From positions 4,154,001 through 4,218,000 of the forward strand of contig NZ_CP072453.1 of assembly GCF_019343475.1 (NCBI RefSeq): a stretch of 64,000 nucleotides of DNA. The letters are read 5' to 3'. The number at the start of each line of letters is the position of its first letter. Positions within the stretch are counted from its first letter, which is position 1. Both the position numbers and the translations under genes were made by a program. This DNA is from Providencia sp. R33 (GTDB lineage Bacteria; Pseudomonadota; Gammaproteobacteria; Enterobacterales; Enterobacteriaceae). Below the pieces are notes generated by a model. That model did not search any database and was not told the origin of the DNA. It worked only from the letters and a program-made list of their open reading frames with translations. Shown one piece after another: positions 1 to 11,648 of this stretch.

Positions 1-39
1 ACACAGATTGTCTGATGAAATTAAAGTAGCGGTATCGAT

Positions 40-116
<77 letters not shown>

Positions 117-255
117 CTTTTCTCTTATGCTGCGTTATGGCTCAGCTCGTTTACTTGTGTAAACTTCGCTAACCCACGCCTTGCCTAAGAAAAAAGACCT
201 CCGAGTAAGAAAAAATCTTATCAGGAGATTAATCGATACCGAAAAAAACCTTTAT

Positions 256-331
256 GGGGCTATAGCTCAGCTGGGAGAGCGCCTGCCTTGCACGCAGGAG
301 GTCAGCGGTTCGATCCCGCTTAGCTCCACCA
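256..331 (+). tRNA. alaT: tRNA-Ala (TGC)
   Basis: A 76-nt cloverleaf with encoded CCA. The anticodon loop CTTGCAC gives anticodon TGC, and the T-arm reads GGTTCGATCC. It is the second spacer tRNA between 16S (outside the window) and 23S and is co-transcribed with the rRNA. Confidence 0.97.
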
Positions 332-386
332 TAAATTTTCTGATTATTCAGAATAGATTAGTCAACTAGTCTATTGCGAATAATTA

Positions 387-399
387 TGCTCTTTAACAA
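387..399 (+). promoter_or_regulatory. boxA antitermination site of the rRNA operon
   Basis: TGCTCTTTAACAA matches the enterobacterial rrn boxA element, which as RNA recruits the NusB/NusE antitermination complex. It lies in the spacer between tRNA-Ala and 23S, where E. coli rrn operons carry their second boxA. The rest of the 332-645 spacer holds only pre-23S processing-stem sequence. Confidence 0.8.
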
Positions 400-645
400 T
401 CTGGAACAAGCTGAAAATTGAAAACAACACACATTGTTTATCGCTTAAACAATGTGAGAGTCTCTCAAAAATCTCAACTTGAATGTGCTTCTCTGAAGCA
501 TCGAGTCGACGAACGACATGAGTTCGAGGCGGTCAGCGCACAGCAAGCGCAGCGTACTTAAAGTACGTGAGCATTGCGCGCACTGCCCAACGAAGAAATC
601 ATGATGTGCAGTCACTCGTTGTAAGAAGACACCTTCGGGTTGTGA

Positions 646-3553
<2,908 letters not shown>

Positions 3554-3694
3554 GACAACACCGAAGGTGTTTTAGAGAGATTGAGTTGATTTTCAAAGAA
3601 CGTGAGAAGCCGAAAGGTGAAGGACACACAGCTTGTTCAAGATTGAAGTTCTGGTTTAGTGAGAAATGATGCTAAACGGGAACGAAACCGAATT

Positions 3695-3814
3695 TGTCTG
3701 GCGGCAATAGCGCGGTGGTCCCACCTGACCCCATGCCGAACTCAGCAGTGAAACGCCGTAGCGCCGATGGTAGTGTGGGGTCTCCCCATGTGAGAGTAGG
3801 GAACTGCCAGACAT
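3695..3814 (+). rRNA. rrf: 5S ribosomal RNA
   Basis: A 120-nt 5S gene starting TGTCTGGCGGC and ending GAACTGCCAGACAT, whose ends pair. It lies 141 nt after 23S, as expected for an enterobacterial rrn operon, and only one 5S copy is present. The 3554-3694 spacer holds processing sequence and no gene. Confidence 0.97.
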
Positions 3815-3826
3815 TAAATTAGTGAG

Positions 3827-3852
3827 AAAGCCACCCAATGGGTGGCTTTTTT
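3827..3852 (+). terminator. rRNA operon terminator
   Basis: A perfect 10-bp stem, AAAGCCACCC / GGGTGGCTTT, with a 3-nt loop is followed by a T tract, 12 nt after 5S. It is a canonical intrinsic terminator ending the rrn operon. Confidence 0.92.
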
Positions 3853-4772
3853 GCGTTTGGGGAAATAAAAATGACGCAGTTTACGGTAGTTGAGCTGTTC
3901 GGTATGCTTCGCTTTGTTTGCTCTGCCCGTTATTTTTTATGGTTGAAAGAGGAAGAGACTCAAAAACCATAAGTTAATCAATGATCCACTCAGCAACTAA
4001 CTTATCTGTTTATGGTACTGTAGTTGAGTAAGTGAAGTTGATGTAGATTAGCGGGGATTCTTATTGTTGGCGCTGTCTTTTTAGCGAGGGTAAGGCCTGA
4101 AAATGAAGCGATAAAGCCCCTCGCCAGTTAATCATCAGCCAATCAGTAGTTCACTTAGCAATTAATCTATGTATTTTTGGCGCTTTTTATCATCGTTAAT
4201 CAATAATAGGCTAAGCAATTATCGAGGTTATCACGATTTTCATCAGGTTAGCTTCCATTATCCTCCCTTTTCTCATCGAAAATCGTCTTCTGTATTTATG
4301 CCACTTCTTGTTATTGTTAATCAATAATCCACTCAGTAATTAAATAGCCTATATTATGCTAATCGTGAAAGATAAATCTAAATAACCAAAGGTTTCATTG
4401 CTAATAATCCACTATACCGACTCTATTAATTTATTGAATTTTGATAACTCATTTGGCTAATCAGTAATTTTGGTTCAAGGAATTGGATACTTCAGCATAA
4501 AACCACTAAAGCAGGCTTATTAAGTTAGGGTGTTATAGATGTAAATTAAGGGAGGTAAAAATTGAAATAGCTCTAGTTAATATCAAAAGCATATAAGCCA
4601 AACCTATATATATAAAATAATATAAACGAACAAAAAATATATAAAATCAGTGGATTACAGATAAGTTATATTTGAAAGGAAATTATCGTAAGCCTCTTTG
4701 CATGAAATTATTTCAATCACTCTTGAAATACTCGACAAGCTGCGTAACATTGGTTAGATTATTTAGCATTCT
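3853..4772. other. Gene-free A+T-rich spacer with degenerate short repeats
   Basis: No credible ORF is visible in about 920 bases. Four degenerate direct copies of a roughly 28-nt motif (core AATCAATAATCCACTCAG, then a TAATTAA-like tail) lie at about 3973-4001, 4141-4167, 4195-4223 and 4316-4345, and fragments appear near 4400 and 4458. I do not recognise the family. Confidence 0.5.
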
Positions 4773-4796
4773 AGAAGTCTAAACGTATAAAAGTAT
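4773..4796 (+). promoter_or_regulatory. MetJ operator (tandem met boxes) before metA
   Basis: Adjacent 8-mers AGAAGTCT and AAACGTAT match the met-box consensus AGACGTCT at 7/8 and 6/8; a third, AAAAGTAT, matches 5/8. MetJ with S-adenosylmethionine binds such tandem boxes cooperatively. The site lies 17-40 nt before the metA start, placing it over the promoter or start region. The number of functional boxes is uncertain. Confidence 0.7.
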
Positions 4797-4812
4797 AAAA
4801 AGGGGATGAATG

Positions 4813-5742
4813 ATGCCAATTCGTTTACCAGACGAGTTACCCGCAGTGAATTTCTTACGCGAAGAAAATGTTTTTGTCATGACAACGACAAGAGCTAGCC
4901 TTCAGGAGATCCGCCCCTTGAAAGTATTGATATTGAATTTAATGCCAAAAAAAATAGAAACTGAAAACCAGTTTTTAAGGCTTCTATCAAATACGCCTCT
5001 ACAGGTTGATATCCAACTCTTAAGAATCGACCAAAGAGAATCTAAAAATACACCAACAGAGCATTTGAATAATTTTTATTGTGATTTTGAGGACATTAAA
5101 GAGCAAAACTTTGATGGTTTAATTGTCACTGGAGCGCCTTTGGGGTTAGTCGAATTTGATGACGTGTGTTATTGGAGCCAAATCGAAAAAGTGATTGCAT
5201 GGGCTAAAGAACATGTAACTTCAACACTTTTTGTTTGCTGGGCAGTACAGGCAGCTTTAAAAGTGCTTTATGATTTACCAAAATGGACTCGTACAGAAAA
5301 ACTTTCGGGTGTTTATCAGCATGATACGCTAGAACCTCATGCCTTACTAACCCGAGGGTTTGATGCCTCATTTTATGCACCTCATTCACGGTATGCTGAT
5401 TTTCCTGAAGATCTTATCCGTGAGCATACAGACTTAGAAATATTAGCCGGTTCTGAAGAGGCTGGAGCTTATTTATTTGGCTCTAAAGATAAACGCCTCG
5501 CTTTTGTTACTGGACACCCTGAATACGATAAAGATACACTTGCTCAAGAATACTGGCGTGACTTTGATGCAGGACTTTCGCCAGAAATTCCATGTAACTA
5601 TTTTAAGAATAATGATCCAACTAATCCGCCGTTGGTCAGTTGGCGCAGTCATGGACACCTACTTTTTTCAAATTGGTTGAATTATTATGTGTACCAGATC
5701 ACACCTTTCGATCTTAGCCACATGGAACCGACACTAGACTAA
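4813..5742 (+). CDS. metA: Homoserine O-succinyltransferase MetA
   Basis: Transfers succinyl from succinyl-CoA to homoserine, the first committed step of methionine synthesis in the cytoplasm. The 309 residues match E. coli MetA in length and nearly throughout (N-terminus MPIRLPDELPAVNFLREE; nucleophile motif LFVCWAVQAAL with Cys142; ending HMEPTLD). Gly111 in TGAPLGLVEF is the residue type associated with succinyl- rather than acetyl-CoA use. Two ATGs occur in a row; 4813 fits the AGGGGA ribosome site (6-nt spacing) and the family N-terminus better than 4810. Monocistronic, with a MetJ operator upstream and a terminator downstream. The later metY gene uses O-acetylhomoserine instead, which raises a substrate question. 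Confidence 0.96.
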   Translation: MPIRLPDELPAVNFLREENVFVMTTTRASLQEIRPLKVLILNLMPKKIETENQFLRLLSNTPLQVDIQLLRIDQRESKNTPTEHLNNFYCDFEDIKEQNFDGLIVTGAPLGLVEFDDVCYWSQIEKVIAWAKEHVTSTLFVCWAVQAALKVLYDLPKWTRTEKLSGVYQHDTLEPHALLTRGFDASFYAPHSRYADFPEDLIREHTDLEILAGSEEAGAYLFGSKDKRLAFVTGHPEYDKDTLAQEYWRDFDAGLSPEIPCNYFKNNDPTNPPLVSWRSHGHLLFSNWLNYYVYQITPFDLSHMEPTLD

Positions 5743-5845
5743 AAAAGAACCTTTATTTTGCTGATGTTTTAATAATCATTGAGGATATGGGATTTTGCTT
5801 ATTTTTATGGAATTAAATTCCAATTAAAAGATTATTTTCAGTATA

Positions 5846-5875
5846 AAAGCAGCTACTTAGTAGCTGCTTTTTTTG
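5846..5875 (+). terminator. metA terminator
   Basis: The inverted repeat AAAGCAGCTAC / GTAGCTGCTTT with a 3-nt loop and following T run lies 100 nt after the metA stop. It closes the metA transcript. Confidence 0.85.
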
Positions 5876-6033
5876 TTTTTGAGACAAACTATTTTAACGA
5901 TAAAATTGTTTAGTAATTACTTGATTTAACGGATATTTAACATATTTTTCTTTAATAATGAAAATTAAAACTTAAAATACAATCTTTTAAAAGTCCATAT
6001 ATATCATATCGTTAAATCTATTTTTAATTAAAA

Positions 6034-6048
6034 TGGAAATCGTTTTTG
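6034..6048 (+). promoter_or_regulatory. Candidate IclR half-operator before aceB
   Basis: TGGAAATCGTTTTTG keeps the left half TGGAAAT and the central TTT of the IclR consensus TGGAAATNATTTCCA but loses the right CCA. It lies 61-75 nt before aceB, where IclR would repress the ace operon, and iclR itself is present at 16.9 kb. The surrounding A+T richness makes chance matches likely. Confidence 0.4.
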
Positions 6049-6108
6049 ATTTATTTTTATTTTGATCTTAAGCTTAATTCATAACCCGATATGAATGAGG
6101 ACTGATCA

Positions 6109-7707
6109 ATGGAACATCAATTATTAGCATCAGATTTAACATTTACTAAAGAAATACCTCATCAAGATAATAGAGTATTACATAATGATTCTATTGAATT
6201 TCTTTCTCATTTAGTCGAGGCTTTTTTACCTCGCAGAAATCAATTACTGAAAGAAAGGTTAGAAAGACAGGCGAAGATTGATGCTGGGGAATTACCAGAT
6301 TTTATTTTGGAATCTAGTTCCATAAAAAATGGTGATTGGAAAATACAAAATATCCCTGAGGATTTAGGTGATCGCCGAGTTGAAATCACTGGCCCTGTTG
6401 AACGTAAGATGGTTATCAATGCTTTGAACTCTAACGTTAAAGTTTTTATGGCTGATTTTGAAGATTCTCTTTCCCCTTCTTGGGAAAAGTTAATTGATGG
6501 GCAAATCAACTTAAGTGATGCCATTAATGGTGATATTTCTTATACCAATGAAAACGGTAAAGTTTATCAACTGAAGTCAGACCCCGCTGTATTGATTGCC
6601 CGTGTTAGAGGTTTACACCTCGATGAAAAGCACGTGTTATTTGGTGGAACGCCAATTCCTGGTGGGCTGTTTGATTTTTCACTCTATTTTTTTAATAACT
6701 ATCAAGCCTTGTTAAAAAAAGGGAGTGGTCCTTATTTCTACATTCCAAAATTAGAATCTTGGCAGGAAGCAAAGTGGTGGAGCGATGTATTTAGCGCAGC
6801 CGAAGATTTTGTAGGATTACCTCGCGGAACAATTAAGGCAACCGTTTTGATTGAAACATTGCCTGCGGTATTCCAAATGGACGAGATTCTTTATCACATG
6901 CGCCACCACATTGTTGGCTTAAATTGTGGTCGTTGGGATTATATTTTTAGCTATATCAAAACATTGAAAGAACACCCTGACAGGGTGTTGCCCGACCGCC
7001 AGATTGTCACTATGACACAAGAGTTTCTAAGTGCGTATTCTCGTTTATTAATTAAGACATGCCATCGTCGTGGTGCATTTGCGATGGGGGGGATGTCTGC
7101 ATTCATTCCAAGTAAAGATGAAGAAGAAAATCGGACAATTTTAGCCAAGGTAAGGGCTGATAAAGAGCTAGAGGCAATAAATGGACATGATGGTTCGTGG
7201 GTTGCACATCCAGGCTTAGCAGATGTTGTTATGACTGTTTTTGATAAAGCACTTGGTGAGCGAGCAAACCAACTCGATGTGTTTCGCGACTCCGACCCTG
7301 AAATTACTGCAGAGCAGCTTTTAGTACCATGTTCGGGTGAAAGAACTGAAGCTGGAATGAGAGCGAATATCCGTGTTGCAGTGCAGTATATCGAAGCATG
7401 GATATCGGGTAATGGTTGCGTTCCTATTTATGGATTAATGGAGGATGCGGCAACGGCTGAGATTTCAAGAACTTCTATATGGCAATGGATAAGGCATGGT
7501 AAGTCTTTGTCAAACGGTGAAAAGGTTACCAAGGTTCTTTTCGAAGAAATGCTAGACGAAGAGCTTCAAGTTATTCAAAAAGAGCTTGGCGACAAACGCT
7601 TCCAGAGTGGGCGTTTTAGGGAGGCTGCAGACTTAATGAGGCGTATTACAACACAAGATGAGCTCATTGAGTTCCTGACCATCCCAGGATACCAATTATT
7701 AGACTAA
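6109..7707 (+). CDS. aceB: Malate synthase A
   Basis: Condenses glyoxylate with acetyl-CoA to malate, the second step of the glyoxylate shunt, allowing growth on acetate or fatty acids. The 532 residues match the A-isoform length. The signature GLNCGRWDYIFSYIK, the catalytic-arginine segment ARVRGLHLDEKHVLFGG and the segment LMEDAATAEISR are intact. The start follows GAGG 8 nt upstream. It is the first gene of aceBAK, 56 nt before aceA. IclR repression and catabolite control are known for the family; only a weak IclR-like half-site is visible upstream. Confidence 0.97.
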   Translation: MEHQLLASDLTFTKEIPHQDNRVLHNDSIEFLSHLVEAFLPRRNQLLKERLERQAKIDAGELPDFILESSSIKNGDWKIQNIPEDLGDRRVEITGPVERKMVINALNSNVKVFMADFEDSLSPSWEKLIDGQINLSDAINGDISYTNENGKVYQLKSDPAVLIARVRGLHLDEKHVLFGGTPIPGGLFDFSLYFFNNYQALLKKGSGPYFYIPKLESWQEAKWWSDVFSAAEDFVGLPRGTIKATVLIETLPAVFQMDEILYHMRHHIVGLNCGRWDYIFSYIKTLKEHPDRVLPDRQIVTMTQEFLSAYSRLLIKTCHRRGAFAMGGMSAFIPSKDEEENRTILAKVRADKELEAINGHDGSWVAHPGLADVVMTVFDKALGERANQLDVFRDSDPEITAEQLLVPCSGERTEAGMRANIRVAVQYIEAWISGNGCVPIYGLMEDAATAEISRTSIWQWIRHGKSLSNGEKVTKVLFEEMLDEELQVIQKELGDKRFQSGRFREAADLMRRITTQDELIEFLTIPGYQLLD

Positions 7708-7763
7708 TAATAGCAAACATAACATTCGATAAACCCTACGTATTACTATAAAGGAAGTGGATC

Positions 7764-9071
7764 ATGACTACATCGCGCTTAGAGCAAATTGCCCAATTAG
7801 AAAATGAATGGAAAAAACCACGTTGGAAAGGCATTACACGCCCATATTCGGCGGAAGAAGTGATTAAATTACGTGGTTCAGTCAATCTGGAACATTCATT
7901 AGCACGTAAAGGTGCTGAACGTTTTTGGGAGCAGCTACATGGGAAATCTAAAAAGGGTTATGTTAATGCGCTCGGTGCATTGACAGGTGGGCAAGCTTTG
8001 CAGCAAGCGAAAGCAGGCATCGAGGCGGTTTATTTGTCAGGCTGGCAGGTTGCTGCGGATGCAAATACTGCTTCGAGCATGTATCCAGATCAATCACTTT
8101 ACCCTGTTGACTCAGTTCCTTCAGTAGTTCAGAAAATTAATAATACTTTTCGTCGAGCTGATCAAATTCAATGGGCAAATGGCATTGGGCCAGATAATAA
8201 AGAATACATTGATTTCTTTTTACCCATTGTTGCGGATGCAGAGGCAGGTTTCGGTGGCGTGCTAAACGCCTTTGAATTAATGAAAAATATGATAGAGGCG
8301 GGTGCTGCTGCGGTACACTTTGAAGATCAACTTGCGGCAGTAAAAAAATGTGGTCATATGGGTGGTAAAGTTTTAGTGCCAACTCAAGAAGCTATTCAAA
8401 AATTGGTTGCAGCACGGCTAGCTGCAGATGTGTCTGGTGTTCCGACTATCTTAATTGCACGTACGGATGCAGATGCTGCCGACCTTCTTACCTCAGATTG
8501 TGATGAATATGATGCAGATTTTGTGACGGGAGAACGCACTTCAGAAGGCTTTTTCCGTACCCATGCAGGTATTGAACAAGCGATCAGTCGTGGTTTAGCC
8601 TACGCGCCCTATGCTGACCTTGTTTGGTGCGAAACATCAAAACCTGATTTAGAGGCAGCAAGGCAATTTGCAGATGCGATTCATGCGAAATACCCTGGCA
8701 AACTATTGGCGTATAACTGCTCTCCATCATTTAACTGGAAGAAGAATTTAGATGATGCCACGATTGCTCGATTCCAAGATGAACTCGCTGCAATGGGGTA
8801 TCGCTTCCAATTTATTACATTAGCGGGCATCCATAGTATGTGGTTTAACATGTTTGACCTCGCTCACTCTTATGCTCAAGGGGAGGGGATGCGCCATTAT
8901 GTAGAAAAAGTTCAAGAGCGTGAATTTGCTGCAATGAATAAGGGGTATACCTTCTCTTCACACCAACAAGAAGTGGGTACGGGGTACTTTGATAAGGTCA
9001 CAACGGTTATTCAAGGAGGAACTTCTTCAGTAACCGCTTTAACGGGGTCAACAGAAGAAGAACAATTCTAG
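7764..9071 (+). CDS. aceA: Isocitrate lyase
   Basis: Splits isocitrate into succinate and glyoxylate, bypassing the two decarboxylations of the TCA cycle. The 435 residues match E. coli AceA. The catalytic loop KKCGHMGG is at residues 194-201 with nucleophilic Cys196, and the substrate segments ADAEAGFGG and NCSPSFNWKK are present. AAGGAAG precedes the ATG. It is the second gene of aceBAK and is followed by a terminator-like hairpin before aceK. Flux through it is set by isocitrate dehydrogenase phosphorylation, which aceK controls. Confidence 0.97.
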   Translation: MTTSRLEQIAQLENEWKKPRWKGITRPYSAEEVIKLRGSVNLEHSLARKGAERFWEQLHGKSKKGYVNALGALTGGQALQQAKAGIEAVYLSGWQVAADANTASSMYPDQSLYPVDSVPSVVQKINNTFRRADQIQWANGIGPDNKEYIDFFLPIVADAEAGFGGVLNAFELMKNMIEAGAAAVHFEDQLAAVKKCGHMGGKVLVPTQEAIQKLVAARLAADVSGVPTILIARTDADAADLLTSDCDEYDADFVTGERTSEGFFRTHAGIEQAISRGLAYAPYADLVWCETSKPDLEAARQFADAIHAKYPGKLLAYNCSPSFNWKKNLDDATIARFQDELAAMGYRFQFITLAGIHSMWFNMFDLAHSYAQGEGMRHYVEKVQEREFAAMNKGYTFSSHQQEVGTGYFDKVTTVIQGGTSSVTALTGSTEEEQF

Positions 9072-9124
9072 TCAATATTTCCTTTATTCGGTGTTTCTGT
9101 TTATTTGATGTATCGGTTAACTTT

Positions 9125-9149
9125 CAGGCACGTTAAGTGCCTGTTTTTT
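9125..9149 (+). terminator. Internal terminator/attenuator between aceA and aceK
   Basis: The perfect stem CAGGCAC / GTGCCTG with a 5-nt loop is followed by TTTTTT, 53 nt after aceA and only 27 nt before the aceK start. It should end most transcripts and let a fraction read into aceK, which fits the low kinase levels known for this operon in E. coli. Its strength is inferred from sequence. Confidence 0.8.
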
Positions 9150-9176
9150 CTTTAAAGAAATGAAATGGGAGTAAAC

Positions 9177-10916
9177 ATGATCCTGACAACTGAACAGATC
9201 ATAGCCCAAACAATCTTGCAGGGATTTGATGCGCAATATGGGCGCTTCCTTGAAATAACATCTGGAGCTCAAGAACGGTTTGAGCAGGCAAATTGGCATG
9301 CTGTGCAATCTGCGATGAAACAACGTATTCAATTATATGATCATCATGTTGGCTTAGTTGTTGCTCAGTTACAATTTATGGGGTTAGTGCAATCATTAAC
9401 ACCTGATAAATTGGCACTAATTAAACATGTTTATAAAACATTACTGCCTGATTACCCACGGTTTGAAATTGCAGAAAGTTTTTTTAACTCAGTATATTGC
9501 CGATTATTCCAGCATAGAGAACTGACTCAAGATAACCTATTCATTTTTACCTCTCAGCCAGCGAGGCGTTTTTCAGCATCTCCTCGGCCTCTCGCGCGGG
9601 AATATCGTGTGGATGGCAATCTAGCGACTTTGCTATTCTCAATCTTGGGTGGGTTACCGTTAAGATTACCTTGGCGAGATTTAAATCTTGATATTCAATG
9701 TATTATAGAGACGTTACAGCATCGTTTTTTACATATTAATACGCAAAAATGTAGCCTACATATTGCAAATGAGCTGTTTTACCGCAATAAAGCAGCTTGG
9801 TTGGTAGGTAAAATTTACATTGATGATGAAGTACACCCTTTTTTATTGCCTATTCATCACGATGATAATCGTAAAGTATATATTGATACTTGTTTAACTG
9901 CATTCGATGAGGCGAGTATCGTGTTTGGTTTTGCACGCTCTTATTTCATGGTATATGCCCCTTTTCCTGCAGCCTTGGTATTTTGGTTAAGGGAAATCTT
10001 GCCAAGCAAGTCTATTGCTGAGCTTTATATGGCAATTGGCTGTCAAAAACACGGAAAAACGGAGTATTATCGGGAGTATTTAGCCTATATTAACTTTGCT
10101 AGAGAACAATTTACTATCGCGCCAGGGGTTAAAGGCATGGTGATGTTGGTGTTCACTGCACCTGCTTTTGACCGTGTATTTAAGATTATTAAAGACACAT
10201 TTGCCCCTCAAAAAAACGTGACAAAAGAAAGGGTTCAAGAGTGTTATCGGATCGTCAAAGAACACGATCGCGTAGGGCGAATGGCGGATACGCAAGAGTT
10301 TGAAAACTTTATAATAAATAAAAGTGCGATTAGTCATGAATTGATGATGGAGCTATTAAACGAGGCGCCATCACAAATTGAGGATCTGGGTGACAAAATA
10401 TTAATTCGCCATTTGTATATGGAAAGAAAGATGGTGCCGCTGAATATCTATATGGATAACGCAAATGATGAGCAGCTAAATAATGCTTTGAATGAATACG
10501 GGTGGGCAATCAAACAGCTAGCAGCGGCAAATATTTTTCCAGGTGATATGCTTTTTAAAAATTTCGGTGTGACACGGCATGGGCGAGTTGTTTTTTATGA
10601 CTATGACGAAATTTGTTATATGACAGAGGTAAATTTTCGTCATATACCTGAGGCGTTATACCCTGAGCAGGAATTATCAGGGGAGCCATGGTATAGCATC
10701 GGGGAGCATGATGTTTTCCCTGAAGAGTTTGCGTCATTTATTTGCCAAAATAAGCAAATTCGTGATTATTTGCAGCAATATCATGCTGATTTGTTTTCAG
10801 CTGATTTTTGGCAAAAACTACAAAAGCGTATTTTGAGTGGTTATGTAGAGGATGTTTATGCATACCGTGAAGAATTACGTTTTTGCCATCAATTTAACAT
10901 GTTGCTACCTTGCTAA
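9177..10916 (+). CDS. aceK: Isocitrate dehydrogenase kinase/phosphatase AceK
   Basis: Phosphorylates and dephosphorylates isocitrate dehydrogenase, switching isocitrate between the TCA cycle and the glyoxylate shunt. The product of about 579 residues keeps the blocks IAQTILQGFDAQYGRFLE, LFYRNKAAWLVGKIY, KEHDRVGRMADTQEFENF and LFKNFGVTRHGRVVFYDYDE (the kinase-type catalytic and metal-binding region). I chose the ATG at 9177 rather than 9165 because GGGAG at 9167-9171 is then correctly spaced and the N-terminus fits the family. It is the last gene of aceBAK, behind an internal hairpin terminator. A palindrome (10954-10973) separates it from the convergent eda. Confidence 0.95.
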   Translation: MILTTEQIIAQTILQGFDAQYGRFLEITSGAQERFEQANWHAVQSAMKQRIQLYDHHVGLVVAQLQFMGLVQSLTPDKLALIKHVYKTLLPDYPRFEIAESFFNSVYCRLFQHRELTQDNLFIFTSQPARRFSASPRPLAREYRVDGNLATLLFSILGGLPLRLPWRDLNLDIQCIIETLQHRFLHINTQKCSLHIANELFYRNKAAWLVGKIYIDDEVHPFLLPIHHDDNRKVYIDTCLTAFDEASIVFGFARSYFMVYAPFPAALVFWLREILPSKSIAELYMAIGCQKHGKTEYYREYLAYINFAREQFTIAPGVKGMVMLVFTAPAFDRVFKIIKDTFAPQKNVTKERVQECYRIVKEHDRVGRMADTQEFENFIINKSAISHELMMELLNEAPSQIEDLGDKILIRHLYMERKMVPLNIYMDNANDEQLNNALNEYGWAIKQLAAANIFPGDMLFKNFGVTRHGRVVFYDYDEICYMTEVNFRHIPEALYPEQELSGEPWYSIGEHDVFPEEFASFICQNKQIRDYLQQYHADLFSADFWQKLQKRILSGYVEDVYAYREELRFCHQFNMLLPC

Positions 10917-10953
10917 ATGGCCTCGTTATCACTGATACAGTTAGGAAAATCGC

Positions 10954-10973
10954 GACTCGGTGATTACCGAGTC
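10954..10973. terminator. Hairpin between convergent aceK and eda
   Basis: The perfect 8-bp stem GACTCGGT / ACCGAGTC with a GATT loop lies between the two converging stops, 8 nt beyond the eda stop. No long T run follows on either strand, so an mRNA-stabilising role is as likely as strong termination. Confidence 0.5.
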
Positions 10974-10981
10974 ACTTAACT

Positions 10982-11623
10982 TTAGTCTTGTGTACCTTGA
11001 ATCGCTTCTTGGGCTAGTTGTGTAATTTTTTCGTAGTTACCCGTGTTCAGTGCATCTTCAGGAACTATCCATGATCCGCCGATACAAAGTACGCTTTCCA
11101 GTGCCAAATAGTCACGATAGTTAGCTAATGATATCCCCCCTGTTGGGCAGAACCTTACCTGTGAAAATGGTCCTGCGATGGCTTTTAGCGCTTTAACGCC
11201 GCCATTCGCTTCTGCAGGGAAAAACTTGAATTCTTTCAAACCATAATTCATACCAAGCATCAATTCTGAAACAGTTGAAATACCAGGAATTAAAGGAATA
11301 TTTCCTTGAACTGCGGCAGCTAATAGTTCGTCGGTTAATCCTGGGCTGATAGCAAATTGGGCTCCTGCTTGGGAAACGTCAGCGAGCTGTTTTGCATTAA
11401 TGACGGTGCCAGCTCCGACAATCGCTTCGGGGACTTCTTGAGCGATTAAACGGATTGCATCAACAGCGCACTCCGTTCTTAACGTCACCTCTAATACTTT
11501 GATACCACCATTAACAAGGGCTTTAGCTAGGGGCACGGCTTGCTCAATTTTTTTGATAACAATGACGGGTACGATAGGGCCTTGCTTAAGAATCGCTTCT
11601 GCGGTCATTTTCCAATTATTCAT
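10982..11623 (-). CDS. eda: KDPG aldolase (2-keto-3-deoxy-6-phosphogluconate aldolase)
   Basis: Cleaves KDPG to pyruvate and glyceraldehyde 3-phosphate, the last Entner-Doudoroff step; the enzyme is a homotrimer. With the start at 11623 the product is 213 residues, the E. coli length and N-terminus (MNNWKMTAEAIL), preceded by TAGGAAAAAAT. Schiff-base Lys133 lies in GLKEFKFFPAEANGG and catalytic Glu45 in LEVTLRTE. An earlier in-frame start would overlap edd and add an unsupported leader. It lies 25 nt after edd and is co-transcribed with it under the GntR operator at 13597. Confidence 0.96.
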   Translation of the reverse strand: MNNWKMTAEAILKQGPIVPVIVIKKIEQAVPLAKALVNGGIKVLEVTLRTECAVDAIRLIAQEVPEAIVGAGTVINAKQLADVSQAGAQFAISPGLTDELLAAAVQGNIPLIPGISTVSELMLGMNYGLKEFKFFPAEANGGVKALKAIAGPFSQVRFCPTGGISLANYRDYLALESVLCIGGSWIVPEDALNTGNYEKITQLAQEAIQGTQD

Positions 11624-11648
11624 ATTTTTTCCTATTAGTAAAAATAGA

